Source: Methylocystis hirsuta (GTDB lineage Bacteria > Pseudomonadota > Alphaproteobacteria > Rhizobiales > Beijerinckiaceae). From it: a stretch of DNA of 64,000 bases. This document shows, piece after piece, positions 35,348 to 43,639 of this stretch (position 1 is the stretch's first letter; every line of letters begins with the position of its first letter). The translations under genes and the position numbers were made by a program. The notes below the pieces were generated by a model. That model was not told the origin of the DNA, made no database searches, and saw nothing but the letters and a program-made list of their open reading frames with translations. The stretch lies in assembly GCF_003722355.1 (NCBI RefSeq), contig NZ_QWDD01000001.1, positions 2,657,001-2,721,000 on the forward strand. The letters run 5' to 3'.

Positions 35348-35782
35348 ATGCAGAAAATATCTTTGTTTGGGCACAAAATCGTTTTGTGTGGCCTGGCCCT
35401 GCTCCTCGCAGTTGTCGCTCGGGCCGATGATTTTGCCTTGCGAAAAATATTGGCTGAGAACTGCACTCTTGCTGAAGCAATCGTCAAGGGGAAGATAGTT
35501 TCTTCCGACTCGCAACCCAACGCATTTACGGAAACGCGCTTCGAAGTGATCGAGAGCGTACGTGGACCGATCGAAGCCGGAAGCACCATTACCTATTACT
35601 CTTTTAGAGAGACGGGGAGGCGCAACGCAGCTGAACTACAAAACGACATGATAGTTTTCTTGGTGTCGAAAACAGTTGGCGGGGTCAGGCTCTGGGGAAC
35701 CGCCATAGATTTTTCCGAGTTCATTTCTTCGCGCCTGAGCCACAAACTACTTCAAGAGTGTAAATTTAGGAGATTGAAATGA
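35348..35782 (+). CDS. Secreted unknown protein overlapping Tae4-like amidase; candidate partner/immunity protein
   Basis: 144 aa from ATG 35348; no strong ribosome binding site, so the start is moderately sure. Signal peptide about 1-26 (ending VVARADD). The mature part looks beta-rich: AEAIVKGKIVSSDS, FTETRFEVIESVRGPIEAGSTI and MIVFLVSKTV, a pattern seen in small periplasmic OB-like domains. Two Cys (ENCTL and QECKF) bracket the domain and may pair. Its stop overlaps the amidase start by four bases (ATGA 35779-35782). Tae4 amidases have periplasmic immunity partners (Tai4), but this protein does not look like helical Tai4. GC is lower than in the surroundings. Confidence 0.65.
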   Translation: MQKISLFGHKIVLCGLALLLAVVARADDFALRKILAENCTLAEAIVKGKIVSSDSQPNAFTETRFEVIESVRGPIEAGSTITYYSFRETGRRNAAELQNDMIVFLVSKTVGGVRLWGTAIDFSEFISSRLSHKLLQECKFRRLK

Positions 35783-36279
35783 AACTTCCTGCTTTTGAGA
35801 AATTAGTACCTAACTATCCAGTTGGCCATGATGCAGAAAATGTAAAAAAAGACATAGGTGGAAATGTAGACGCCGATTGGATAACGAATACGTGCGTGAT
35901 TAGAATTTCCAAAGCATTCAATTACGCGGGTCATAAAAGGTGGCAGATCCCGAATGCGTCCGACGACGGCTTGAGCACCGTTTCCGGAAAGGACAGACTA
36001 CAATATGCCTTCAGAGTTCAAGAGTTTATAGATTTTCTTCGTGACACCTACGGCAGTCCGCAGGTTATCAAGAGCGGAAATGCGATCTCGCGAGAGCCGT
36101 TCCGCGGTTTCACCGGAATCATTGCGTGGCGGGTAAACGGCTGGACCGACGCTACCGGCCATTTCACCCTGTGGGACGGACAGAGAGGACTTTATGAAGG
36201 TGACCACACTTACTTCGATTTTCCAACGAAAAGGCCAGACGGCGGGGGACCTTGGTTGACTAGAGCGGATTCGCATTAA
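35779..36279 (+). CDS. Tae4-family peptidoglycan amidase, C-terminus altered by IS insertion
   Basis: 166 aa, no signal peptide. It matches Tae4 (type VI secretion amidase effector 4): the catalytic Cys39 in [12 protein letters not shown] (37-48), the block [20 protein letters not shown] (110-129) with catalytic His128, and LWDG (131-134). Tae4 cuts the gamma-D-glutamyl-mDAP bond of peptidoglycan. The last six residues (TRADSH) are encoded partly by the left end of an IS630-family element; removing it restores TKAELWRC and a stop. Both catalytic residues remain. Upstream overlap with a secreted protein suggests an effector/immunity-like pair; no T6SS structural genes are present here. AT-rich relative to neighbours, so probably acquired. 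Confidence 0.8.
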   Translation: MKLPAFEKLVPNYPVGHDAENVKKDIGGNVDADWITNTCVIRISKAFNYAGHKRWQIPNASDDGLSTVSGKDRLQYAFRVQEFIDFLRDTYGSPQVIKSGNAISREPFRGFTGIIAWRVNGWTDATGHFTLWDGQRGLYEGDHTYFDFPTKRPDGGGPWLTRADSH

Positions 36280-36917
36280 ACCGGTTCGTATCCTGCGGCG
36301 ACGAAGAAGTTTGCGCATTCTTGCGGCGTGAACTTGTGGAGCACAGCGCCGATCCTGTCCCAAAGGGCGTCGATGGTTCGCTCGGCGGCCTTTCTCAGCA
36401 GCGCCTTGAGTTTCGAAAAGGCGTTTTCGATCGGATTGAAGTCGGGGCTATAGGGCGGCAGGTAGAGCAGCGTCGCGCCTGCCGCCTCGATCGCCTTGCG
36501 CACGGAAGCGCCTTTGTGGCTGCCGAGATTGTCCATGACGACAATGTCGCCCGGCGCGAGCGTTGGAACGAGAACCTGATCGACATAGGCCTGGAACCAT
36601 AAGCCATTGATCGGGCCGTCAAGGACCATCGGCGCGGTCAGGCCGCAGAGGCGTAGCCCGGCGACGAAGGTCGTCGTTTTCCAATGGCCATGAGGAATGC
36701 TTGCGCGCAGCCGTTCTCCCTTGGGCGCGCGACCGCATTTGCGCGCCATGTTCGTCGTCGCCCAGGTCTCGTCGATGAACACGAGCTTCTCGGGGTCGAG
36801 ATCGAGCTGGCCGTCAAACCACTCTTCGCGCCGCTTCACGATGTCTGGCCGGTCTTGCTCGCTCGCGTGGGCGGTCTTTTTTTGAACGTCAGACCGCAGC
36901 GGTCGAGGAAAGTCCAC
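36276..36917 (-). CDS. IS630-family transposase OrfB (DDE catalytic part)
   Basis: Open frame of 213 aa, expressed most likely as the C-terminal part of an OrfAB fusion by -1 slippage on the A7 run near 36878-36884. The DDE catalytic triad is complete: [21 protein letters not shown] and [15 protein letters not shown], characteristic of IS630 (DDE_3). The element therefore looks competent to move. Its stop overlaps the stop of the Tae4-like gene on the other strand. Confidence 0.9.
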   Translation of the reverse strand: MDFPRPLRSDVQKKTAHASEQDRPDIVKRREEWFDGQLDLDPEKLVFIDETWATTNMARKCGRAPKGERLRASIPHGHWKTTTFVAGLRLCGLTAPMVLDGPINGLWFQAYVDQVLVPTLAPGDIVVMDNLGSHKGASVRKAIEAAGATLLYLPPYSPDFNPIENAFSKLKALLRKAAERTIDALWDRIGAVLHKFTPQECANFFVAAGYEPV

Positions 36918-37222
36918 AGCGTCGCTCGGCTGGCCTTCATCCCGCGCTCGGCCAAAAGCCGCTCCAAAAGTTCGCTGATGGTCAGGTCCGGCGTCGCTTC
37001 GATTAGGCCGAGCAGATAATCGCGATGCGGGTCAAGCTTCGAGCGCCGCGGTTGTCCTTGCCTGCGTGCCGAGCGCTCGCCCGTCTCGCGCGCCCGCCGC
37101 ACCCACACGATCGCTGTCGCGTCGCCGATCCCAAAGCGCGCCGCCGCATGGCGCGCCGGGGTCCCCGCCAACGCGGCGTCAATCACGCGGTCACGCAAAT
37201 CCTGGCTGTAGGCCCGAGCCAT
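36836..37222 (-). CDS. IS630-family transposase OrfA (DNA-binding part)
   Basis: 128 aa from ATG 37222. Helix-turn-helix region typical of IS630: [20 protein letters not shown] then [19 protein letters not shown] (about 27-45), and an Arg-rich linker. It binds the element ends. The frame runs past a stretch of seven A residues in the transcript (36878-36884 on the complement), where a -1 shift leads into orfB; the out-of-frame remainder ends at 36836. Confidence 0.88.
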   Translation of the reverse strand: MARAYSQDLRDRVIDAALAGTPARHAAARFGIGDATAIVWVRRARETGERSARRQGQPRRSKLDPHRDYLLGLIEATPDLTISELLERLLAERGMKASRATLWTFLDRCGLTFKKRPPTRASKTGQTS

Positions 37223-37435
37223 GCTTCGCCTCCATCGCTGTCGCCATGAAGGAATCACTCTTCAGCCGATTCGGGAATCCCACAAAGAATCGGAAAACGA
37301 CGAACGCGCTCTAAAGCAGAACTCTGGAGGTGCTGAGTAAGGTGTCGGCGGCATCCGGGCCGAACCGCGCGCTCGGTCCCAGGCCCAGCAAAACGTCGAT
37401 GGCCAGGGCGTGACGGCAAAGCCCCTTATTATCAA

Positions 37436-38281
37436 TCACTCGCCGACGAGCCACGCAACCTCAAAGCCCGCGCCTTCGCCCTGCGCCATTCGCGCAGCGA
37501 GGAAGGAAAGGACAGTTCGCGCTTCTTCTTCGAACACGAAGGGCGGATTGACGACCGCCATTCCGCAGCGGCGCAACCCCTCACCGTCTCCGCCAATGCT
37601 CAATGAAAGCTGCAGGATGCGCCGTATGCCGCTTTCTCTCAGCCTATTGTGCAATTTCCGAATGTCGCGATCGCTCTTCGAGGGATGCCACAAGGCGTAA
37701 ATGCCGGAACTCCATTTCGCATAGGACTTATGCAAAGCGTCGAATGCGGCTTCGAACTCGTCCTCGCGCTCGAAAGGCGGATCGATCAGCACGAGCCCAC
37801 GCCGCTCCTTGGGCGGAACATAAGCGCCAAGTCCCACATAGCCGTCGATATGAATCGCCTTAATGCGCTCGTCGCGCGAGAACCGGCGACGCAGCGCCAA
37901 GAAGGCGTCGGGCCGCAGCTCGCAGAAAATTGCGCGGTCCTGCGGGCGCATCAATTTCTGCGCGATCGCCGGCGAACCTGGATAGAGCGCGGGCTGTCCC
38001 TCGTGATCGCGCGGCCCTAGACAATCGATGTAGGGCGCAAGCAGCGCGCGAACGTCCTCGCTCGCGCCGGAGAGATCAGCGAGACGCCCAACGCCGCCGC
38101 GCCACTCGCGCGTGCGCTCCGCCGCCTCCGCTGAAAGGTCATAGGCGCCCTCTCCTGCGTGCGTATCAATCACGCGAAACGGCGTCTCCTTGCGCCTCAG
38201 ATAGACCAAGAGGCGCACAAGCAGCGCATGTTTGAAGACGTCGGCGAAATTGCCGGCGTGAAAGCCGTGGCGATAGTTCAT
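37436..38281 (-). CDS. rlmJ: 23S rRNA (adenine(2030)-N6)-methyltransferase
   Basis: 281 aa from ATG 38281. The family start MNYRHGFHAGNFADVFKHAL is unmistakable. It also has the SAM-site region VIDTHAGEGAYDLS (about 38-51) and the catalytic motif IV GLVLIDPPFEREDEF (about 161-175). It methylates A2030 of 23S rRNA. The gene stands alone, with RNase T2 immediately upstream on the same strand (five bases between). Confidence 0.95.
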   Translation of the reverse strand: MNYRHGFHAGNFADVFKHALLVRLLVYLRRKETPFRVIDTHAGEGAYDLSAEAAERTREWRGGVGRLADLSGASEDVRALLAPYIDCLGPRDHEGQPALYPGSPAIAQKLMRPQDRAIFCELRPDAFLALRRRFSRDERIKAIHIDGYVGLGAYVPPKERRGLVLIDPPFEREDEFEAAFDALHKSYAKWSSGIYALWHPSKSDRDIRKLHNRLRESGIRRILQLSLSIGGDGEGLRRCGMAVVNPPFVFEEEARTVLSFLAARMAQGEGAGFEVAWLVGE

Positions 38282-38286
38282 ATGCG

Positions 38287-38994
38287 CTACAGCGGCGCGG
38301 GCGCGCTGATTTCTCGAACGTGGCAACCGCGCTGCGTAACGGCAGGACAGGCGCGAAACTCGCGCAGGTCCTTGGACAGGCAGATGCGCACGCCGTCCAT
38401 AACGCCCCGCCGGCACGACACCGCCATCATGCCGGGCCGCAGCCGTGGATTGGCCTCGTAGAAGGCGCGCTCAACGTCGATCGGCGTAACGGTCTGGTCG
38501 CGCGCGGGTTTGACGAAAAGCGGCGGGATGGCCACGGCGGCGTGGGCGCGCGCGACGTCGGCGAAATAGTCGCTCGGGCTTTTGCCGCTGCAGACTCCAT
38601 GCTTGCGCCACTCGTAGCGCGCCAGCCGCTCGTCCGGAAACAAGCCCGCCGCTTTCTCGAGCGCGACGCGCGACGGAGAGCGCGCGCCCGGACATTCGCT
38701 CGGGACGCCGCTTTCATATTGCGGCCAGAGCCCGTGAACGACGAAGCCGAGTCCCTTTCCTGGCTCGCACTGGTCGTGCGCGCCCTCGACGCTTTCGCAG
38801 AAGCCGGGCGACCAGCTGAGCGCCAGCACGTAAAAGTCGAAATCGCGCGCCGCGCCGGCCTGCGAGGCCGCGCGATTCGCGCAATCCTCCGCCGTGCAGT
38901 CGCCTTCCTTCGCGATAGCGCCGAAAAATCCGCCCGACGACACCGCGCCGACCAGTAACGCCCATGCGGCGCAACGAACGAAAACTCTTCTCAT
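38287..38994 (-). CDS. Secreted ribonuclease T2 family protein
   Basis: 235 aa with an N-terminal signal peptide (about 1-28). Both catalytic segments of RNase T2 are intact: CAS1 GFVVHGLWPQY (about 82-92, catalytic His) and CAS2 YEWRKHGVCSGK (about 127-138, Glu-Lys-His). It opens with FYVLALSWSPGFCE, the usual first strand. Several Cys could form disulfides. Likely a periplasmic or secreted RNA-degrading enzyme used for scavenging; E. coli RNase I is the counterpart. It runs five bases ahead of rlmJ. Confidence 0.93.
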   Translation of the reverse strand: MRRVFVRCAAWALLVGAVSSGGFFGAIAKEGDCTAEDCANRAASQAGAARDFDFYVLALSWSPGFCESVEGAHDQCEPGKGLGFVVHGLWPQYESGVPSECPGARSPSRVALEKAAGLFPDERLARYEWRKHGVCSGKSPSDYFADVARAHAAVAIPPLFVKPARDQTVTPIDVERAFYEANPRLRPGMMAVSCRRGVMDGVRICLSKDLREFRACPAVTQRGCHVREISAPAPL

Positions 38995-39021
38995 CTCAAA
39001 CGACTCTGCAAATAGGACGCG

Positions 39022-39498
39022 CTAAGGTCCTGCGGCTCGACAATTCGGACTGAAGGCATGATTACGGTCCAGCCCGACGACGCACCATGTCACGCCAGGT
39101 CCTGCGCCGATGAAGCCCAAGGATTCTCCGATATTATAGACGACCTCGCGTCTCACGCCGTCGTTAAAAAGCGCCAATGCGCGACAATAGCGACGGGGAA
39201 TATAGCTCAGGCCATTGTTGCGGGCGCCGATGTCCTCGACGCCGTCAAAGGCCACAATGACCAGCGGCGAATTCCAGAACCAGGCTTCTCTTGCGGCAAA
39301 ACCCTTGACGACTTCGTTGAGAATCGTCGGATCTACGCAGTAGGGCGTCAGTCCTGAGTAAGGCAGAATTCGAAATTCCGCCGGCGGGTTTTCCTCGCGC
39401 GCGGGCTGGGCGGCCGCCGTGGCGGCACCAAGCGCGAAAAGCGCGGTCGCGGCGGCTCGCGTCCAAATTCCGCCAGCCCCCCAGTTACGGCCCCGCAT
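39022..39498 (-). CDS. Exported hypothetical protein
   Basis: 158 aa from ATG 39498, with AGGAG upstream. Signal peptide about 1-28 (ending TAAAQ). Mature part is compact with four Cys (PYCVDP, RRYCRAL, WCVVG, PNCRAA), consistent with two disulfides in the periplasm. Family not recognised; it resembles conserved secreted proteins of unknown function in Hyphomicrobiales. It is divergent from the SGNH-fold protein. Confidence 0.7.
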   Translation of the reverse strand: MRGRNWGAGGIWTRAAATALFALGAATAAAQPAREENPPAEFRILPYSGLTPYCVDPTILNEVVKGFAAREAWFWNSPLVIVAFDGVEDIGARNNGLSYIPRRYCRALALFNDGVRREVVYNIGESLGFIGAGPGVTWCVVGLDRNHAFSPNCRAAGP

Positions 39499-39637
39499 CT
39501 CGCTTCTCCTAAATCCCGCCCAGTCGCCGACGATTGACGCCAAAACCGCTCCATGCGTCAAGGCTATGCGCCAAACAATTAAGCGAAGAATCGCAACAAG
39601 GATGCCAAGGCGTCCGGGACGCGCTATAATCGCCTCC

Positions 39638-40939
39638 ATGTCTAGGAGCGTACAGACCCTGCGCCGCGTTATGGCGCTCTTTCTTGGCGCGTTGTTGACG
39701 AGCGCGACGCCCAGCGCGTCCTTCGCGCAGGACCCCTTTACGGAATTCTTTGGCGGCATCTTTGGCGGCCATCCGCAACATGGCTGGGGGCCTCGCGGCG
39801 AGCCAAGAGTTCGACGGATCATGCCGCACCGCGAGAATCGCGCCCCGACATACTGGCACGGCCAAACGGATAATCCGCGCCGCGCGGCGAAGCGTACGGA
39901 CGGCGGCGCCACGGACCAGTCTCAGACCCAGCCAACGTTCGTTGTCGCGACGATCGGCGACACTCTCGGACTGCTTCTCGCAAACGGCCTGAAAGACGGG
40001 TTTTCGGATCGCCCAGACGTGGCCATCCTTCGAAAAGGCCGGGAAAGCAGCGGTCTCGTACGCGAAGACTTCTACGATTGGCCCAAGGCGGCGAAAGAGA
40101 TCGCCGCCGACCCGCAAAAGATCAATGTCGCCGTCGTCATGCTCGGCAGCAATGACCGTCAAGCAATCCAGCAGGGCCAAGAGTCAATCGAGCCGCTGTC
40201 GCCGCGCTGGCGCGAAATCTACGCAGCGCGGGTCGACGCGGTGATTGCGGCCTTCAAGGAAAAGAATATTCCGGTCATTTGGGTCGGTCTGCCGGTCATG
40301 AAGAACGAGCGCCTGTCCGCCGACATGGCGCAGCTCAATGAAATCTTTAAGGCGCGCGCGGCCCACGCCAACATTCCCTATGTCGATCTCTGGGAGGCGA
40401 TGACCGACGAACATGGGCAGTACAGCGCTTTCGGGCCGGACATCAACGGCCAGATCGTCAAGCTGCGCTCCGCGGACGGCGTGCACTTCACCGAAGCCGG
40501 CGCGCGCAGCGTCGCCCATTTCGTCGAAGGTGAGATCAAGAAATATTACGACGCCTCTCGCCAGCAGGCTCCGGTCGCTGACGCGCCGACGTCCCAACCT
40601 GACGCGCCGGGCGCGGCTCCGTCACAGCAGCCAATAGCGGCGGCGCCGGCGGACGGTCAGCCGATCGTGTTCCGCTCGCCTGTGGGCGGGCCGTCGGCGG
40701 CGCCGAGCTTGCCCGAAAGACCTGCCGTTGGCCCGACGCAGCAACTGACGGGCGCCGGAGCGGCGACAGAGCTCGCCAGGCGAACCCCGGCCGGCAAAGC
40801 GGCGACGAACTCAGGCACGCCCGCGCAGGCGCTCGCGCGACATGTTTTCATCGAGGGCGGGGACCAGAATCCGCGCAGCAATCGCGCCGACGACTACAGC
40901 TGGCGCCCGGCGACAAACGCACCTTCTCAGCCGCGATAA
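39638..40939 (+). CDS. SGNH-fold protein (DUF459) with Thr in place of the catalytic Ser
   Basis: 433 aa from ATG 39638. Signal peptide about 1-30 (ending SFAQ), Gly/Arg-rich linker, SGNH domain about 100-310, and a Pro/Ala-rich tail to the end. Block I reads ATIGDTLGLLLANGL where DUF459 relatives have GDSL, so position 109 is Thr (codon ACT). Block III LGSND and block V DGVHFT are intact, giving the Asn and the Asp-His pair. These domains act on acyl groups of cell-surface polymers. With Thr as possible nucleophile or none, it could be a weak esterase or a binding protein. Confidence 0.85.
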   Translation: MSRSVQTLRRVMALFLGALLTSATPSASFAQDPFTEFFGGIFGGHPQHGWGPRGEPRVRRIMPHRENRAPTYWHGQTDNPRRAAKRTDGGATDQSQTQPTFVVATIGDTLGLLLANGLKDGFSDRPDVAILRKGRESSGLVREDFYDWPKAAKEIAADPQKINVAVVMLGSNDRQAIQQGQESIEPLSPRWREIYAARVDAVIAAFKEKNIPVIWVGLPVMKNERLSADMAQLNEIFKARAAHANIPYVDLWEAMTDEHGQYSAFGPDINGQIVKLRSADGVHFTEAGARSVAHFVEGEIKKYYDASRQQAPVADAPTSQPDAPGAAPSQQPIAAAPADGQPIVFRSPVGGPSAAPSLPERPAVGPTQQLTGAGAATELARRTPAGKAATNSGTPAQALARHVFIEGGDQNPRSNRADDYSWRPATNAPSQPR

Positions 40940-41021
40940 CGATTTGTGCGTTTGCGCACGGAACGCTTTTCGGTGGTTCTGCATTCTCTCTGCACGACAG
41001 AGAAATTGTGGAGCCGCCGTC

Positions 41022-41750
41022 ATGTCCCGCCGTCAATTCAACGCCAGCCGCTTTCTGAAGGTCGCCGCCGTCGCCGCGTTCGCGGGACTTTCATCGTCCG
41101 CCGTCAACGCTCAGGAACGCTCCTTCATGGCGCTGTTCGATCCGTCGGCGGGCGCGCAGGAAATGACCGCGTCCTACGATGACGCCCGTGAGCAGCAAGC
41201 CTATTATGGCGGCCAGGATCAGCAGGCCAATTATGGCGCGCAGGACCCGCAGGCCTATTACGGGGATCAAGAAGACGCGCGGCTCGCGCGCGAATATCCG
41301 ACCACGACGCGCGAGATCATGCAGGATCCGACCAATGAGCGTCCTGGCACCATCACCGTCGACACGAACAATCGCTATCTCTATCTGTCGCTGCCGAACG
41401 GACAGGCCGTGCGCTACGGCGTCGGCGTCGGCCGCCAGGGCTTCACCTGGAAAGGCCGGACGCATATCGGCCGCAAGGAAGCCTGGCCGGATTGGACGCC
41501 GCCGGCGGCGATGTTGAAGCGCCGTCCCGATCTGCCGCGCCATATGGTTGGCGGCGAGGACAACCCGCTGGGCGCGCGCGCGATGTATCTTTTCTCGGGC
41601 AATCGCGACACTATGTTCCGCATCCACGGCTCGAACGAGCCCTGGACGATCGGACAGGCGGTCTCGTCAGGCTGCATCCGGATGCTGAACAACGACGTGA
41701 CCGATCTGTTCAGCCGCGTGAAGGTGGGCGCCACGGTCGTCGTGCTGTAA
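41022..41750 (+). CDS. L,D-transpeptidase (YkuD/ErfK type)
   Basis: 242 aa from ATG 41022. Signal peptide about 1-30 (ending SAVNAQ), then a Gln/Tyr-rich repeat region (58-84, units like QQAYYGGQD, QQANYGAQD, PQAYYGDQE), then a YkuD domain from about 107: ITVDTNNRYLYLSLPNGQA, and the catalytic block with His202 and Cys218 (HGSNEPW, SSGCIRM). These enzymes cross-link peptidoglycan or attach proteins to it. The repeat may act as a spacer. It is followed by a strong terminator. Confidence 0.93.
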   Translation: MSRRQFNASRFLKVAAVAAFAGLSSSAVNAQERSFMALFDPSAGAQEMTASYDDAREQQAYYGGQDQQANYGAQDPQAYYGDQEDARLAREYPTTTREIMQDPTNERPGTITVDTNNRYLYLSLPNGQAVRYGVGVGRQGFTWKGRTHIGRKEAWPDWTPPAAMLKRRPDLPRHMVGGEDNPLGARAMYLFSGNRDTMFRIHGSNEPWTIGQAVSSGCIRMLNNDVTDLFSRVKVGATVVVL

Positions 41751-41770
41751 GCGGGCTCTCTGTCAAACGA

Positions 41771-41800
41771 AAGGCCCCGATCGCCGGGGCCTTTTATTTT
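41771..41800. terminator. Rho-independent terminator
   Basis: Nine-base-pair stem AAGGCCCCG / CGGGGCCTT with a five-base loop, followed on the plus strand by TTATTTT. On the minus strand the stem is followed by TCGTTTG, so it may also end the convergent transcript. It lies 21 bases after the L,D-transpeptidase stop. Confidence 0.88.
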
Positions 41801-41804
41801 GCGC

Positions 41805-42014
41805 CTATTCGAGCGAGCAACTGAACACGAGATTGGTGAGCGCCGAAAAGATCACTTGAGTGGCGACCCAAAAGCCGATCAGCGACCAGGCGAGCTTGTA
41901 TTTCTCGCGGCCATAAAAGAAGGCCCCTACGAGCGGCACGATGAGAAAGTAAAATTGCCAGGGCGTGCTGACGAAGGTGTCACAATACCAGAGATTTAGC
42001 TTTTCACTGACCAT
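41805..42014 (-). CDS. Small membrane protein
   Basis: 69 aa from ATG 42014. Two hydrophobic helices are predicted (about 20-35 FYFLIVPLVGAFFYG and 43-62 WSLIGFWVATQVIFSALTNL), so it is probably an inner membrane protein. It begins six bases after the gltD stop on the same strand and may be cotranscribed. Family not recognised. Confidence 0.6.
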   Translation of the reverse strand: MVSEKLNLWYCDTFVSTPWQFYFLIVPLVGAFFYGREKYKLAWSLIGFWVATQVIFSALTNLVFSCSLE

Positions 42015-42020
42015 TTACTC

Positions 42021-43439
42021 TCACCTTGGCAGATTGGTTTCGCCCATTAGGAATTCGTCCACCGCGTGGGCGCATTGGCGTCCCTCGCGAATGGCCCAGA
42101 CGACGAGCGATTGTCCGCGCCGCATGTCTCCGCAGGCGAAGATCTTCTCGCGAGACGCCCGATAGGCGCGCGTGTCCGCCGCGACATTGCCGCGCGAATC
42201 GAGATCGACCCCGAGCGTTTCGAGCAAGCCTTCCCGCACCGGCGACACAAAGCCCATCGCAAGCAGCACCAGATCGGCCTTAAGCTTGAAGTCGCTTCCG
42301 GGCTCCTCCTGCATTTTTCCGTCGACGCGCACGCAGCGCAACGCCTTCACCGCGCCGTCCGCGCCCTCGAATTCGCGCGTCAGCACCGAAAATTCGCGCG
42401 ACGAACCCTCGTCGTGGGAGGAGGAGGTGCGCAGCTTCAGCGGCCAATCCGGCCACGTCTGCAGCTTATTCTCCTTCTCAGGGGGAAGCGGCATGATTTC
42501 GAGCTGGGTGACCGAAAGCGCCCCCTGGCGCACCGAGGTGCCGATGCAGTCCGAGCCGGTGTCGCCGCCGCCGATGACCACGACATGTTTGCCGGCGGCC
42601 AGGATCGGCTCGTTGGTTGAGAGCGGCTCGCCCGAGACCCGGCGATTTTGCTGCGGCAGAAAATCCATGGCGAAGTGAACCCCGCGCAATTCGCGGCCGG
42701 GGATCGACAAATCGCGCGGCTGTTCGGCGCCGCCGGCGAGGACAACGGCGTCATGGCCTGCGACCAGATCGGCGGCGGACAGATCGACGCCGACATGAAC
42801 GCCGCAGTGAAACACCGCCCCTTCCGCCTCCATCTGCTGAACCCGACGGTCGATGAGGCGCTTCTCCATCTTGAAGTCGGGAATGCCGTAGCGCAGCAGG
42901 CCGCCAGCCTTGGCTTGCTTTTCGTAGACATGCACGTCATGGCCGGCGCGCGCGAGCTGCTGCGCCGCCGCAAGCCCCGCCGGCCCGGAGCCGACCACGG
43001 CGATCTTCTTGCCCGTTTTGCGCTTGGGCGGCTCGGGAACGACCCAGCCCTGCTCGAATCCGCGGTCGATGATCGCGCATTCGATGGTCTTGATGGTAAC
43101 CGGCTGGTCCTGGAGATTCAGTGTGCACGAGGCTTCGCAGGGCGCCGGACAGACGCGGCCGGTGAACTCCGGAAAGTTGTTGGTGGAATGGAGATTGACG
43201 AGCGCGCGCCGCCACTCGCCATGGTAGACGAGGTCGTTCCAGTCGGGAATCTGATTGTTGACCGGGCAGCCATTGTGGCAAAACGGAATGCCGCAATCCA
43301 TGCAGCGCGAGGCTTGGCTGCGCGTGGTCTCGTCCGACAACGGAATGACGAATTCGCGATAGTGGCGAATGCGGTCGGCCGCCGGCTTATATTTGCGGTC
43401 ATGCCGGTCGATCTCGAGAAACCCGGTCACCTTACCCAT
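42021..43439 (-). CDS. gltD: Glutamate synthase (NADPH) small subunit
   Basis: 472 aa from ATG 43439 ([12 protein letters not shown]), the usual start. Two Cys clusters for [4Fe-4S] centres are visible ([14 protein letters not shown] near 47-60 and CPAPCEASC near 94-102). The FAD-binding site is [20 protein letters not shown] (about 149-168) and the NADPH site [13 protein letters not shown] (about 290). It passes electrons from NADPH to the large subunit GltB for glutamate formation. gltB lies upstream on the same strand but is separated by a diguanylate cyclase gene. Confidence 0.96.
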   Translation of the reverse strand: MGKVTGFLEIDRHDRKYKPAADRIRHYREFVIPLSDETTRSQASRCMDCGIPFCHNGCPVNNQIPDWNDLVYHGEWRRALVNLHSTNNFPEFTGRVCPAPCEASCTLNLQDQPVTIKTIECAIIDRGFEQGWVVPEPPKRKTGKKIAVVGSGPAGLAAAQQLARAGHDVHVYEKQAKAGGLLRYGIPDFKMEKRLIDRRVQQMEAEGAVFHCGVHVGVDLSAADLVAGHDAVVLAGGAEQPRDLSIPGRELRGVHFAMDFLPQQNRRVSGEPLSTNEPILAAGKHVVVIGGGDTGSDCIGTSVRQGALSVTQLEIMPLPPEKENKLQTWPDWPLKLRTSSSHDEGSSREFSVLTREFEGADGAVKALRCVRVDGKMQEEPGSDFKLKADLVLLAMGFVSPVREGLLETLGVDLDSRGNVAADTRAYRASREKIFACGDMRRGQSLVVWAIREGRQCAHAVDEFLMGETNLPR

Positions 43440-43639
43440 CTTGTCGCGCACCTCTCGCGCCGCGCGTCGCGGCGGCAACGGCAATTCTCATCGGCGCGGC
43501 AGTCCTCGCGTGGAAAAGCCAATTCGCTTTTCCGAGCGCCCTGAGCTGTCGCAATCTTGGATGTTTTCTAAACGCTTTCGAGGGGTCGCCGTCAAGCCGC
43601 GAAGCTTCCGCGTCATGAGCTGACGGTCGCCAGCATCCA

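Larger units (their letters stand above)
36261..37313 (-). mobile_element. IS630-family insertion sequence with TA target duplication
   Basis: 1053 bases including a TA at each edge (36261-36262 and 37312-37313), the expected IS630/Tc1-type target. The ends are imperfect inverted repeats: left TAGAGCGGATTCG, right (reverse complement) TAGAGCGCGTTCG. It holds transposase orfA and orfB on the minus strand, joined by a frameshift. The left end lies within the last codons of the Tae4-like gene. Confidence 0.9.

Noticed and set aside
35348..36279. A resident type VI secretion cluster
   Set aside because: No sheath, VgrG, Hcp or Tss gene is within the window; only a Tae4-like amidase is present.
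40550..40930. Pro/Ala-rich tail of the SGNH protein as a separate gene
   Set aside because: It is in frame with the SGNH domain with no start signal, so it is a low-complexity C-terminal tail.
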